Source: an uncultured Phenylobacterium sp.
Lineage (GTDB): Bacteria; Pseudomonadota; Alphaproteobacteria; Caulobacterales; Caulobacteraceae
Length of the DNA: 5,403 nt
Reading direction: 5' to 3'
NCBI GenBank assembly: GCA_945952355.1
Contig: CAMFIW010000242.1
Location: forward strand, 1 to 5,403
Under the pieces are notes generated by a model, which ran no database searches, had not been told where the DNA came from, and saw nothing but the letters and a program-made list of their open reading frames with translations. This document shows, piece by piece, positions 1 to 5,403 of the stretch. Every line of letters starts with the position of its first letter. Within the stretch, counting starts at the first letter, position 1. The position numbers and the translations under genes are program-made.

Positions 1-338
1 CGAGGCCGACCCTGACCGACGGCTGTTTTTTAGTAATACCGGCACCACCGAACGCTAAACTCTGCCTACCGTCGAAAACCGCAGATGCCTGCAACAGCCA
101 CCCCTTCAACGCCCCCAGCCTGCGCAATGTCGCCTTGACCGGCCCCTATCTCCATGACGGCTCGGCGCCCGGCGTGCGCATGGCGATCTTCGCCCACGAC
201 ATCGCGGTCGATCGCCTGAGCCAGGACGACGCGGCCGCCATCGCCGCCTTCCTGGCCTCGCTCACCGACCGCGATTTCGTCGAGAACCCCAGCTTCGCCC
301 TGCCGCGCGAGGCGTGCGGCAAGGCGCGGGCCAACTGA
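1..338 (+). CDS. C-terminal part of a di-haem cytochrome c peroxidase / MauG-family protein (5'-truncated by window, frame possibly disturbed)
   Basis: The reading frame starting at base 3 is open from the window edge to the TGA at 336-338, so this is the tail of a gene beginning upstream. Bases 105-161 encode FNAPSLRNVALTGPYLHDGS, which matches the conserved (F)K-x-PSLRNVALTxPYxHDGS block near the C-terminus of bacterial di-haem cytochrome c peroxidases and MauG relatives. These are periplasmic enzymes that reduce peroxide or oxidise a partner using two c-type haems. A short acidic helix (AAAIAAFLASLTD) and an RFALP-like end with a Cys, typical of the family, follow. The haem-binding CxxCH motifs would lie upstream, outside the window. 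Bases 9-23 encode LTDG, also a family motif, but bases 27-80 in the same frame use rare codons (TTA, GTA, ATA, CTA) and lose similarity. The +2 frame at 29-55 reads FSNTGTTER, like the family's FHNTGTP. The gene may therefore be frameshifted or decayed. A TTG at 135 is only an internal codon, not the start. Confidence 0.72.
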   Translation, partial: RPTLTDGCFLVIPAPPNAKLCLPSKTADACNSHPFNAPSLRNVALTGPYLHDGSAPGVRMAIFAHDIAVDRLSQDDAAAIAAFLASLTDRDFVENPSFALPREACGKARAN

Positions 339-350
339 TGGATGGGACGG

Positions 351-1373
351 CTACCCGGCCGCCACCGGCGCGGCCGCCAGTGCGTCACGCGCCTGGGCGG
401 CGATCTCGAAACTCTTCAGCCGCGCGGCGTGGTCGAAGACCTGGGCGGTGACCATCAGCTCCTGGGCGCCGGTGCGCTCGGCGAAGGCGGCCAGGCCCTT
501 CCTTACAGTCTCGGGTCCACCGACCACGGCGCAGGACAGGCTGTGGGCGATCATCGCCTTGTCGGCCGGATGAAGGCTGTCCTCGAAGCCCTCGACCGGT
601 GGGGGCAGGGGGCCGGGCTGGCCGGTCCGCATCCGGACGAAGGCCTGCTGCAGCGAGCTGAACAGGTACTTGGCCTCGGCGTCGGTGTCGGCCGCCACGA
701 TGCTCAGCGCCGCCATGGCGTAGGGCTTGTCGAGATATTCCGACGGCCGGAAACGCTCGCGATAGAGGTCCATGGCCTCGTCGAGCTGGGCGGGGGCGAA
801 GTGCGAGGCGAAGGCGAAGGGCAGGCCGGCGGCGGCGGCCAGACTGGCGCCGAACAGGCTCGAGCCCAGGATCCAGACCGGCACGTTCAGGCCGCCGCCG
901 GGCACCGCCTGGATCTGCTGGTTCGGCCCGACCGGCGCGAAATAGGCCAGCAGCTCCATCACGTCGCGCGGGAAGCGGTCCTCGTCGCCCACCAGGGTCC
1001 GGCGCAGGGCCCGCGCGGTGAGCTGGTCTGTGCCCGGCGCGCGGCCGAGGCCGAGGTCGATCCGGCCGGGGAACAAGGCCTCGAGCGTGCCGAACTGCTC
1101 GGCGATCACCAGGGGTGCGTGATTGGGCAGCATGATGCCGCCGGCGCCCACCCGGATGGTCTTGGTGCCCGCCGCCACGTGGCCGATCACCACCGCGGTC
1201 GCCGCGCTGGCCACGCCGGGCATGTTGTGGTGCTCCGCCAGCCAGAATCGCTTGTAGCCCCATCGCTCGGCGTGCTGGGCGAGGTCCAGGCTGTTCTTGA
1301 ACGACTGCGAGGCGTCGGAGCCCTGCAGGATGGGCGACAGGTCGAGGACGGAGAGCGGCGTCATAGGGTCCAT
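351..1373 (-). CDS. Luciferase-like (LLM class) flavin-dependent monooxygenase, MsnO8/YhbW-type
   Basis: This 340-residue protein has the length and layout of the bacterial luciferase-like TIM-barrel family, group 1 (MsnO8/YhbW type). These enzymes use reduced flavin (FMNH2) and O2 to oxidise organic substrates in the cytoplasm; the natural substrate of most is unknown. Visible signatures are [12 protein letters not shown] at residues 7-18, [10 protein letters not shown] at 44-53 (the family's AEHHNxPG substrate/flavin pocket motif), then [28 protein letters not shown] and [20 protein letters not shown], all near-consensus for this subgroup. Two starts are possible, Met1 (1371-1373) and Met4 (1362-1364). 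Neither has a strong Shine-Dalgarno sequence, and a 20-base inverted repeat begins 4 bases before Met1. The gene is divergent from the OYE-family gene across a 183-base spacer and converges on the peroxidase fragment. A separate NAD(P)H:flavin reductase would normally supply reduced flavin; none is recognised in the window. The family call is firm, the substrate unknown. Confidence 0.93.
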   Translation of the reverse strand: MDPMTPLSVLDLSPILQGSDASQSFKNSLDLAQHAERWGYKRFWLAEHHNMPGVASAATAVVIGHVAAGTKTIRVGAGGIMLPNHAPLVIAEQFGTLEALFPGRIDLGLGRAPGTDQLTARALRRTLVGDEDRFPRDVMELLAYFAPVGPNQQIQAVPGGGLNVPVWILGSSLFGASLAAAAGLPFAFASHFAPAQLDEAMDLYRERFRPSEYLDKPYAMAALSIVAADTDAEAKYLFSSLQQAFVRMRTGQPGPLPPPVEGFEDSLHPADKAMIAHSLSCAVVGGPETVRKGLAAFAERTGAQELMVTAQVFDHAARLKSFEIAAQARDALAAAPVAAG

Positions 1374-1556
1374 ATGGGGCGGTTCGCGTGAACCGCCACC
1401 GCGTCAATCACGATTGCCGGCCCCGGCGCGATGTCAAGGCGGGCGGCGTATCGAGGCGATCGACGGGCCGGCCCCTTGCCAAACGACCGTCGCGCTCAAA
1501 ACTGATCATGCGCGCAGCCTTGCCGAGGCGAGTCGGTCTGCTAGCCGGGGGGCACC
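1374..1556. promoter_or_regulatory. Divergent intergenic region between the monooxygenase and the OYE/thiolase operon
   Basis: These 183 bases separate two outward-facing genes and must hold both promoters unless transcription enters from elsewhere. I see no convincing pair of -35/-10 boxes. A TTGCCA at 1476-1481 followed by a slightly AT-richer stretch around 1496-1508 (containing TGATCA at 1503-1508) is the best, weak, promoter candidate for the rightward gene. A perfect 10-base palindrome GGGCCGGCCC lies at 1465-1474 but is unremarkable in such GC-rich DNA. The left end carries a longer inverted repeat listed separately. Short open frames here are shadows of the flanking genes. Confidence 0.45.
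1378..1397. promoter_or_regulatory. 20-base inverted repeat, operator-like, at the monooxygenase start
   Basis: The sequence GGCGGTTCGCGTGAACCGCC consists of two perfect 8-base arms (GGCGGTTC and GAACCGCC) around the 4-base centre GCGT. It lies 4 bases before the Met1 codon of the leftward monooxygenase. As DNA it has the size and symmetry of a binding site for a dimeric repressor (TetR or MarR families often use such sites; this is inference). As RNA in the monooxygenase leader it would form a stable GC-rich hairpin covering the ribosome-binding region if Met1 is the start, which would affect translation. No regulator gene is present in the window. Confidence 0.45.
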
Positions 1557-2636
1557 ATGACCGCTCCTTTCGCGTCGCTGACATTCACCCGCGGCCCGAC
1601 CATGAAGAACCGCTTCATGCTGGCGCCGCTGACCAACCTGCAAAGCCACACGGACGGCGTCCTCTCCGACGACGAGTTTCGATGGCTGACCCTGCGCGCC
1701 CAAGGCGGGTTTGGGGTGACCATGACCTGCGCCGCCCATGTCCAGGCGATCGGGCAGGGCTTCCCGGGCCAGCTCGGGGTGTTCGCCGAAAAGCACCTGC
1801 CGGGCCTGACGCGGCTGGCCAAGGCGATCAAGGAGGCTGGCTCGATCGCGGTGATCCAGCTTCACCATGCCGGCATGCGATCGCCCAAGGATCTGATCGG
1901 CGCCGACCCGGTCTGTCCCTCGGACAACGCCGAGACCGGCGCCCGAGGGCTTTCCCTTCCCGATGTGGTTCAGCTTCGCGAGGACTTCATCGCCGCGGCC
2001 GTCCGCGCCGAGCAGGCGGGCTTCGATGGCGTAGAGATCCACGGCGCCCACGGCTATATTCTCTGCCAGTTCCTGAGCGCCGAGATCAATCTGCGCACCG
2101 ACTCCTATGGTGGCTCCCTCGAGAACCGCGCCCGTATCGTGCGCGAGATCATCGACGGAATCCGGGCCCGCTGCCGGCCGGACTTCAATCTCGGCCTGCG
2201 CCTTTCACCGGAGCGGTTCGGTCTCAGCCTCGCCGACATTCGCGAACTCGCCCAGCAGCTCATGCGCGAAGGCAAGCTCGACTATCTCGACATGTCTCTT
2301 TGGGACGTCTTCAAGGAGCCGGTCGAGGAGGCGTTCCAAGGCCGCACGCTGATGTCCTATTTCACCGACCTCGACCGCGGCGCCTGCCGCCTGGGCGTAG
2401 CGGGCAAGATCCTGACCGCCGAGGATGCGCGCAAGGTGCTGGAGGCCGGCGCCGACTTCGCGGTGGTGGGCCGCGCGGCCATTCTGCACCACGACTATCC
2501 GCGCAAGGTCGAGGCCGATCCGGCCTTTGTCCCGATCGCCCTGCCGGTGACGCGCGAGCACCTGCGCGCCGAAGGCCTCGGGCCGGCCTTCGTGGACTAC
2601 ATGAACACCTGGAAGGGGTTCGTCGCGGCGGAGTGA
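1557..2636 (+). CDS. Old Yellow Enzyme-family NADH:flavin oxidoreductase (ene-reductase)
   Basis: The 359-residue single-domain FMN TIM barrel belongs to the OYE family, which reduces activated C=C bonds (enones, nitro or other electrophilic alkenes) with NAD(P)H. Residues 17-25 (KNRFMLAPL) are the N-terminal KNRxxxAP signature; QLHHAG at 101-106 is the QLxHxG flavin motif. EIHGAHGYIL at 160-169 supplies the substrate-binding pair His162/His165 and the proton-donor-equivalent Tyr167 (compare His191, Asn194 and Tyr196 of yeast OYE1). YGGSLENR at 184-191 and Arg215 in LRLSPER are family hallmarks, and VVGRAAI around 303-309 binds the FMN phosphate. It lacks the C-terminal 4Fe-4S/FAD half of full-length 2,4-dienoyl-CoA reductase (FadH, near 670 residues). 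The ATG at 1557 follows a G-run (1547-1552) that can serve as a weak ribosome-binding site and gives a family-length N-terminus. The thiolase gene follows 29 bases downstream on the same strand, so the two are probably co-transcribed. Confidence 0.93.
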   Translation: MTAPFASLTFTRGPTMKNRFMLAPLTNLQSHTDGVLSDDEFRWLTLRAQGGFGVTMTCAAHVQAIGQGFPGQLGVFAEKHLPGLTRLAKAIKEAGSIAVIQLHHAGMRSPKDLIGADPVCPSDNAETGARGLSLPDVVQLREDFIAAAVRAEQAGFDGVEIHGAHGYILCQFLSAEINLRTDSYGGSLENRARIVREIIDGIRARCRPDFNLGLRLSPERFGLSLADIRELAQQLMREGKLDYLDMSLWDVFKEPVEEAFQGRTLMSYFTDLDRGACRLGVAGKILTAEDARKVLEAGADFAVVGRAAILHHDYPRKVEADPAFVPIALPVTREHLRAEGLGPAFVDYMNTWKGFVAAE

Positions 2637-2665
2637 CCGCGGCGCCCCGATAGCGGGAGGCGCGG

Positions 2666-3934
2666 ATGGACAGACCGCACATCTGGCTGGCGGCGGGCGT
2701 CCGGACACCCTTCGTCAAGGCCGACGGCGTCTTCGCCGGCTATGACGCGATCGGCCTTTCCGTGCCTGTGGCCCAGGCAATGATGGGCGAGCTGTCCGGT
2801 GGCAAGCCGGACTTCGCCGTCTGGGGCGCGGTCATCCCCAACCTGACCTGGAGCAACATCGCCCGCGAGGTTCTGCTCGACGCCAGCCTCGATCCGACTA
2901 TCCCGGCCTACGCCACGGTCATGGCCTGCTCGACCAGCATGATCGGCGTCTTCGAGGCGGCCGGCATGATCGACGGCCGCGGCCGCGACCTCGCCCTGGT
3001 CGGCGGTGTCGAGGCGATGAGCCGTGTGCAGATCGGCCTGAGCCAGGGTCTTTCCGACGGCCTGCGCCGATTCATCCAGGCCCGCAGCTTCGGCCAGCGG
3101 ATCGCCGCGCTCGGCGGATTCAAGCCCCTCTCGTTGTTCATTCCACGCGTCGCCAACCGCACCACCGGCATGAGCATGGGCGAGCACACCGAGATCACGG
3201 CCAAGGAATGGTCGATCAGCCGCGAGGCGCAGGATGAGATGGCGCTGGCCAGCCACCGCACCGCGGTGGGCGCCTGGAACAACGGCTTCTTCGACGACCT
3301 GGTGATCCCGCTGGGGGGCGTGGCGCGCGACAATCTCCCGCGGCCCGACACCTCGATGGAAAAGCTGGCGCGCCTCCCGCCCGCCTTCGATCGCACCAGC
3401 GGCCACGGAACACTGACCGCCGGCAATTCGTCGCCCCTCACCGACGGGGCGGCCGCGATCTGGGTCGCATCGGCCGGGGGGCTGGAGCGCCTTCCGGCTT
3501 CGATCCCGCGCGCGCGCCTGGTCGATTACGAAGTGACCTCGATCGACCTGCGCCATGAGGGCCTGCTGATGGCTCCGGCCTATGGCGTACCGCGCCTCCT
3601 GGCCCGCAACGGGCTGCGCTATGCCGACATCGATCTATGGGAGATTCACGAGGCCTTCGCCGCGCAGCTGATCTCGCACCTGTTGGCCTGGCAGAGCCAG
3701 GAGTTCCGCAGGTCCAAGGCGGGCGTCGCGGCCGATCTCGGCCCGTTCCCGACCGAGCGGGTCAATCCCACCGGCGGCAGCGTGGCGCTCGGACACCCGT
3801 TCGGGGCGACCGGCGCGCGCATTCTCAGCCAAGCCGTCAAGGAACTGGCCTCACGCGGCCGCGGCGCGAAGGCCATCGTCTCCATCTGCGCCGACGGCGG
3901 TCAGGGGACGATGGCGCTCCTCGAAGCGGCCTAG
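2666..3934 (+). CDS. Thiolase-family acetyl-CoA acyltransferase, FadI-like
   Basis: The 422-residue protein is a thiolase, which cleaves 3-ketoacyl-CoA with CoA to acetyl-CoA and a shortened acyl-CoA, or runs in reverse to condense acyl-CoAs. All catalytic parts are present. RTPF is near the N-terminus; the nucleophilic Cys88 sits in VMACSTSM; His328 is in HEAFAAQ; NPTGGSVALGHPFGATGAR carries the conserved GHP with His377; and the proton-exchanging Cys408 is in CADGGQG. The spacing and motifs NIAREVLLD, TGMSMGEHTEITA, RLPPAFDRTSGHGTLTAGNSSPLTDGAAA and GHPFGATGAR resemble the FadI branch (E. coli FadI is about 436 residues) more than the shorter biosynthetic PhaA type. The ATG at 2666 is preceded by a strong ribosome-binding site, GGGAGG at 2655-2660, five bases upstream. 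It lies 29 bases after the OYE-family gene, suggesting one transcript and a shared pathway. No FadJ-like hydratase/dehydrogenase partner is in the window, so its substrate cannot be named. Assignment to the thiolase family is near certain. Confidence 0.95.
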   Translation: MDRPHIWLAAGVRTPFVKADGVFAGYDAIGLSVPVAQAMMGELSGGKPDFAVWGAVIPNLTWSNIAREVLLDASLDPTIPAYATVMACSTSMIGVFEAAGMIDGRGRDLALVGGVEAMSRVQIGLSQGLSDGLRRFIQARSFGQRIAALGGFKPLSLFIPRVANRTTGMSMGEHTEITAKEWSISREAQDEMALASHRTAVGAWNNGFFDDLVIPLGGVARDNLPRPDTSMEKLARLPPAFDRTSGHGTLTAGNSSPLTDGAAAIWVASAGGLERLPASIPRARLVDYEVTSIDLRHEGLLMAPAYGVPRLLARNGLRYADIDLWEIHEAFAAQLISHLLAWQSQEFRRSKAGVAADLGPFPTERVNPTGGSVALGHPFGATGARILSQAVKELASRGRGAKAIVSICADGGQGTMALLEAA

Positions 3935-3946
3935 ACCCTTCGTTCT

Positions 3947-3960
3947 CCCGCGTGAGCGGG
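3947..3960. terminator. Small GC hairpin in the convergent gap, possible terminator
   Basis: CCCGC (3947-3951) and GCGGG (3956-3960) are perfect complements around the loop GTGA, in the 43-base gap between the ends of the thiolase gene and the leftward metalloprotease gene. The location suits a bidirectional transcription stop. The stem is only 5 base pairs and no T-run follows on either strand, so it does not meet the standard for an intrinsic terminator and may work with Rho or not at all. Confidence 0.3.
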
Positions 3961-3977
3961 CGATTGCGAGGTGGACG

Positions 3978-5204
3978 CTAGGCCATGACGGCGCGACGGC
4001 GGCGCAGCGAGGCGCCGGCCAGTCCGAAGCCCGCGAGCATCAGCCCCCAGGTCGCCGGTTCCGGCACATTGGCCAGCCGGTAGATGTCGGCCGTGGTGTA
4101 CTTGATGTCTGGCCGGGCCAGGGCGTCGATCCGGGTGTTCCAGCCGATGGCGTCGAAAGCCGCCAGGTCGAGCCCGGTGACGATCCCGCCTTCGCAGTAA
4201 GAGAAGGTCGGGTCCATGATGCCAAGCGCGGTGGAGTGGGTCGGGCAGCCGGGCGCCCCCTTGAAATAGTTGTTGTCCAGCCAGTGCGAGGCCTGGTTCC
4301 CGTCGCCGTTGAAATAGCCGGTCGAGAAGTAGCCGTTCATGAAGGCCGACGCGCCGCTGTCGATCGAGAAGTACGAGCTCGTTCCGACCGACCAGTCGAG
4401 CTTGGGGCCGCCGCCGTCGAAGCCGTTGGTGTTGGCGCTGTAGCGGAACAGGTCGAGCGTTTCGCCCCACCAATCGTCCTGGAAGCTGTAGTCCTTGAAG
4501 TCCGCCGCAAGCGGGCCGTACGGGCCGCCGAGATAGTCGTAGTCGTCAACCCCGCTGACGAAGCCGAGCGCGTGGCCGATCTCGTGCGTGGCGACCCCGA
4601 TGAAATCGATGGTCCCCGGCGTGATCCCGTCGGTGGGATCGAAATCGAAGGCGTAGTCACTTGAGAACTGCACCTGCCCATCGACCATCGTCGGGTCGTA
4701 GACATAGCCCAACGCCTTGCCGTTGGCGGTGGTCATGCCGATCAGCTTGTTGTTCGTCGAACCGTCATTGTCGAAGATCTGGTAGCTGGTGTCGATGCCG
4801 GTCTGGGCGGCCGCGTCGGCATAGCCCGAGGTGATGACGTTCAGCGCCCCGGAACCGTCGAGCTTGGGCAGGTTGCTGGCCACCTGGGCGTCGAGCGAGG
4901 TCGTGCCGAAGGCTTTGATGCGCGCCTCGACGAACTGAGCGCCGTGCGCGTCGAAAGTCGACCCGGTCTGGCCGAGGACGCCGGGATCGAGCGAACTGAA
5001 GCCGACGTTCAGGTTGATCGTGACGTCGTTGGTCAGCATGTGGCTCCAGAAGGCGGCCGCCGCCTTGAAGCCGTCGCCCGCCAGGGTGCCGGATGCGGCC
5101 CCGCCGAGATCGTGGAGAACTATGGTCGCCGCCTGCGCCTGGGAGGCGCCTGCCAGGACTGCCGCCGCGACCATCGCGCGGACCGAAACAACGCCAAACT
5201 TCAT
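3978..5204 (-). CDS. Secreted metzincin-like zinc metalloprotease with PEP-CTERM anchor (NF038122-type)
   Basis: The 408-residue protein starts with a signal peptide: a basic N-terminus (Lys2, Arg9), a hydrophobic core at 10-20, and a predicted cut after AQA at residue 25. Zinc-protease signatures follow: ATHEIGHALGF with His207, Glu208 and His211, then Gly214, and a Met-turn-like LGIMDPTF with Met330 followed by GLDLAAFDAIGW, the arrangement seen at the end of matrixin-like metzincins. Cys320 and Cys337 flank the Met-turn and could form a disulphide. The tail has VPEPATWG (380-387), a hydrophobic stretch to about 400 and four arginines (401-404). This is a PEPxxW-type PEP-CTERM signal, processed by an exosortase at the inner membrane. 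The product is therefore probably exported and surface-released or envelope-bound, and cleaves unknown proteins. The start is supported by GGGGAG (complement of 5211-5216), six bases before the ATG. Many Asp/Gly-rich loops suggest calcium binding (inference). It is convergent with the thiolase gene and shows no functional link to it. Family recognition is from memory of motifs. Confidence 0.88.
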   Translation of the reverse strand: MKFGVVSVRAMVAAAVLAGASQAQAATIVLHDLGGAASGTLAGDGFKAAAAFWSHMLTNDVTINLNVGFSSLDPGVLGQTGSTFDAHGAQFVEARIKAFGTTSLDAQVASNLPKLDGSGALNVITSGYADAAAQTGIDTSYQIFDNDGSTNNKLIGMTTANGKALGYVYDPTMVDGQVQFSSDYAFDFDPTDGITPGTIDFIGVATHEIGHALGFVSGVDDYDYLGGPYGPLAADFKDYSFQDDWWGETLDLFRYSANTNGFDGGGPKLDWSVGTSSYFSIDSGASAFMNGYFSTGYFNGDGNQASHWLDNNYFKGAPGCPTHSTALGIMDPTFSYCEGGIVTGLDLAAFDAIGWNTRIDALARPDIKYTTADIYRLANVPEPATWGLMLAGFGLAGASLRRRRAVMA

Positions 5205-5403
5205 CGTGAACTCCCCACTGCAAGCTTGGCCGCGAGCAAACCGATTACCGCGGCGTTAATGAAATGTTGCGGTCAAAAAGCGGGGTTCGACAACCGAAAA
5301 GTGTCACGACTGATACGTATGTGACGCAATTCTGCTAAGCTTCGAGCAGGGGGCGACCAAGAATTCCCCTTGCGGGACGCGTCGGTCAGGCGCGCTTCAT
5401 CCG
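5205..5403 (-). promoter_or_regulatory. Upstream region of the PEP-CTERM metalloprotease gene
   Basis: These 199 bases contain no convincing gene and are clearly more AT-rich than the coding DNA around 5240-5335, as expected of a leftward promoter. Reading the minus strand, TTGACC (complement of 5271-5276) resembles a -35 box, but no good -10 sits 16-18 bases further on, so the promoter is not pinned down. Bases 5244-5260 form an imperfect 17-base palindrome (ATTA...TAAT arms, seven of eight pairs matched) between that box and the ribosome-binding site. A second symmetrical block lies at 5303-5325 and is listed separately. The ribosome-binding site is at 5211-5216. Confidence 0.45.
5303..5325. 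promoter_or_regulatory. Symmetrical motif: GTCAC-N13-GTGAC enclosing the palindrome ATACGTAT
   Basis: GTCAC at 5303-5307 and GTGAC at 5321-5325 are inverted copies. Within the interval, 5313-5320 is the perfect 8-base palindrome ATACGTAT, which abuts the right arm and is therefore not centred on the outer repeat. It lies about 100 bases upstream of the metalloprotease start, in AT-rich DNA, a plausible position for an activator or repressor site. The arms are short and chance occurrence cannot be excluded. Confidence 0.25.

Noticed and set aside
342..1391. A 349-codon open frame on the plus strand opposite the luciferase-like monooxygenase gene.
   Set aside because: Its product is a low-complexity Gly/Arg/Ala/His-rich sequence with no recognisable motifs; it is the mirror of strong GC bias in the real minus-strand gene, which has clear family motifs.
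385..1407. A 340-codon minus-strand frame overlapping the monooxygenase gene in another phase.
   Set aside because: Arg/Pro/Gly-rich translation typical of the shifted frame of a GC-rich gene; no motif or ribosome-binding site supports it.
1465..1474. Perfect palindrome GGGCCGGCCC in the divergent spacer.
   Set aside because: Pure G/C palindromes of this length are expected by chance in DNA of this composition; not called as an operator on its own.
1388..2653. A 421-codon plus-strand frame spanning the OYE-family gene.
   Set aside because: Arg/Pro/Ala-rich shadow frame; the overlapping 1557-2636 frame carries all conserved OYE motifs.
2597..3556. A 319-codon minus-strand frame opposite the thiolase gene.
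   Set aside because: Low-complexity Gly/Arg/His/Ala-rich sequence with no family features, antisense to a gene whose catalytic residues are all present.
5256..5260. TTAA in the metalloprotease upstream region as a possible half of a CtrA box (TTAA-N7-TTAA).
   Set aside because: The second TTAA at the required spacing is missing.
5365..5377. TCCC/GGGA short stem near the right edge, as a possible terminator of an upstream leftward gene.
   Set aside because: Only four base pairs and a weak T-rich tail; not distinguishable from chance.
5386..5403. On the minus strand the window edge reads R-M-K-R-A followed by TGA, which could be the last codons of a gene lying beyond the window.
   Set aside because: Only five codons are visible, with no recognisable content; it could equally be noncoding.

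Overview
The window is GC-rich (roughly two thirds G+C by eye) and reads like an alphaproteobacterial chromosome, probably Caulobacterales (Phenylobacterium/Caulobacter type) or a sphingomonad relative. The reasons are the strong G/C bias at third codon positions, a PEP-CTERM tail of the PEPxxW type ending in GFGLAG and an arginine block, and the set of catabolic flavoenzymes. The taxonomic call is an inference from style; there is no marker gene. I found no mobile element, RNA gene, CRISPR array or other clear exotic system.

Layout. Bases 1-338 (+) hold the C-terminal end of a di-haem cytochrome c peroxidase/MauG-type protein that enters from outside the window. Its first 60 or so bases look frame-disturbed. 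It converges, 12 bases apart, on a luciferase-like flavin-dependent monooxygenase (351-1373, -). A 183-base divergent spacer (1374-1556) contains a 20-base inverted repeat right next to the monooxygenase start. Reading rightward from the spacer is a probable two-gene operon: an Old Yellow Enzyme (OYE)-family FMN oxidoreductase (1557-2636, +) and, 29 bases later, a FadI-like thiolase (2666-3934, +). A short convergent gap (3935-3977) with a small hairpin separates these from a secreted, PEP-CTERM-anchored, metzincin-like zinc metalloprotease (3978-5204, -). The last 199 bases are its upstream region, which is comparatively AT-rich and contains symmetrical motifs.

How they may work together. 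The ene-reductase/thiolase pair suggests reduction of an alpha,beta-unsaturated substrate followed by thiolytic cleavage of a 3-ketoacyl-CoA, i.e. a beta-oxidation-like step on an unidentified substrate. The divergent monooxygenase shares the control region and may belong to the same physiological response. The metalloprotease is an independent envelope/exported protein. The most useful leads are the operator-like repeat in the divergent spacer, the unusual zinc site of the protease, and the damaged-looking peroxidase fragment.
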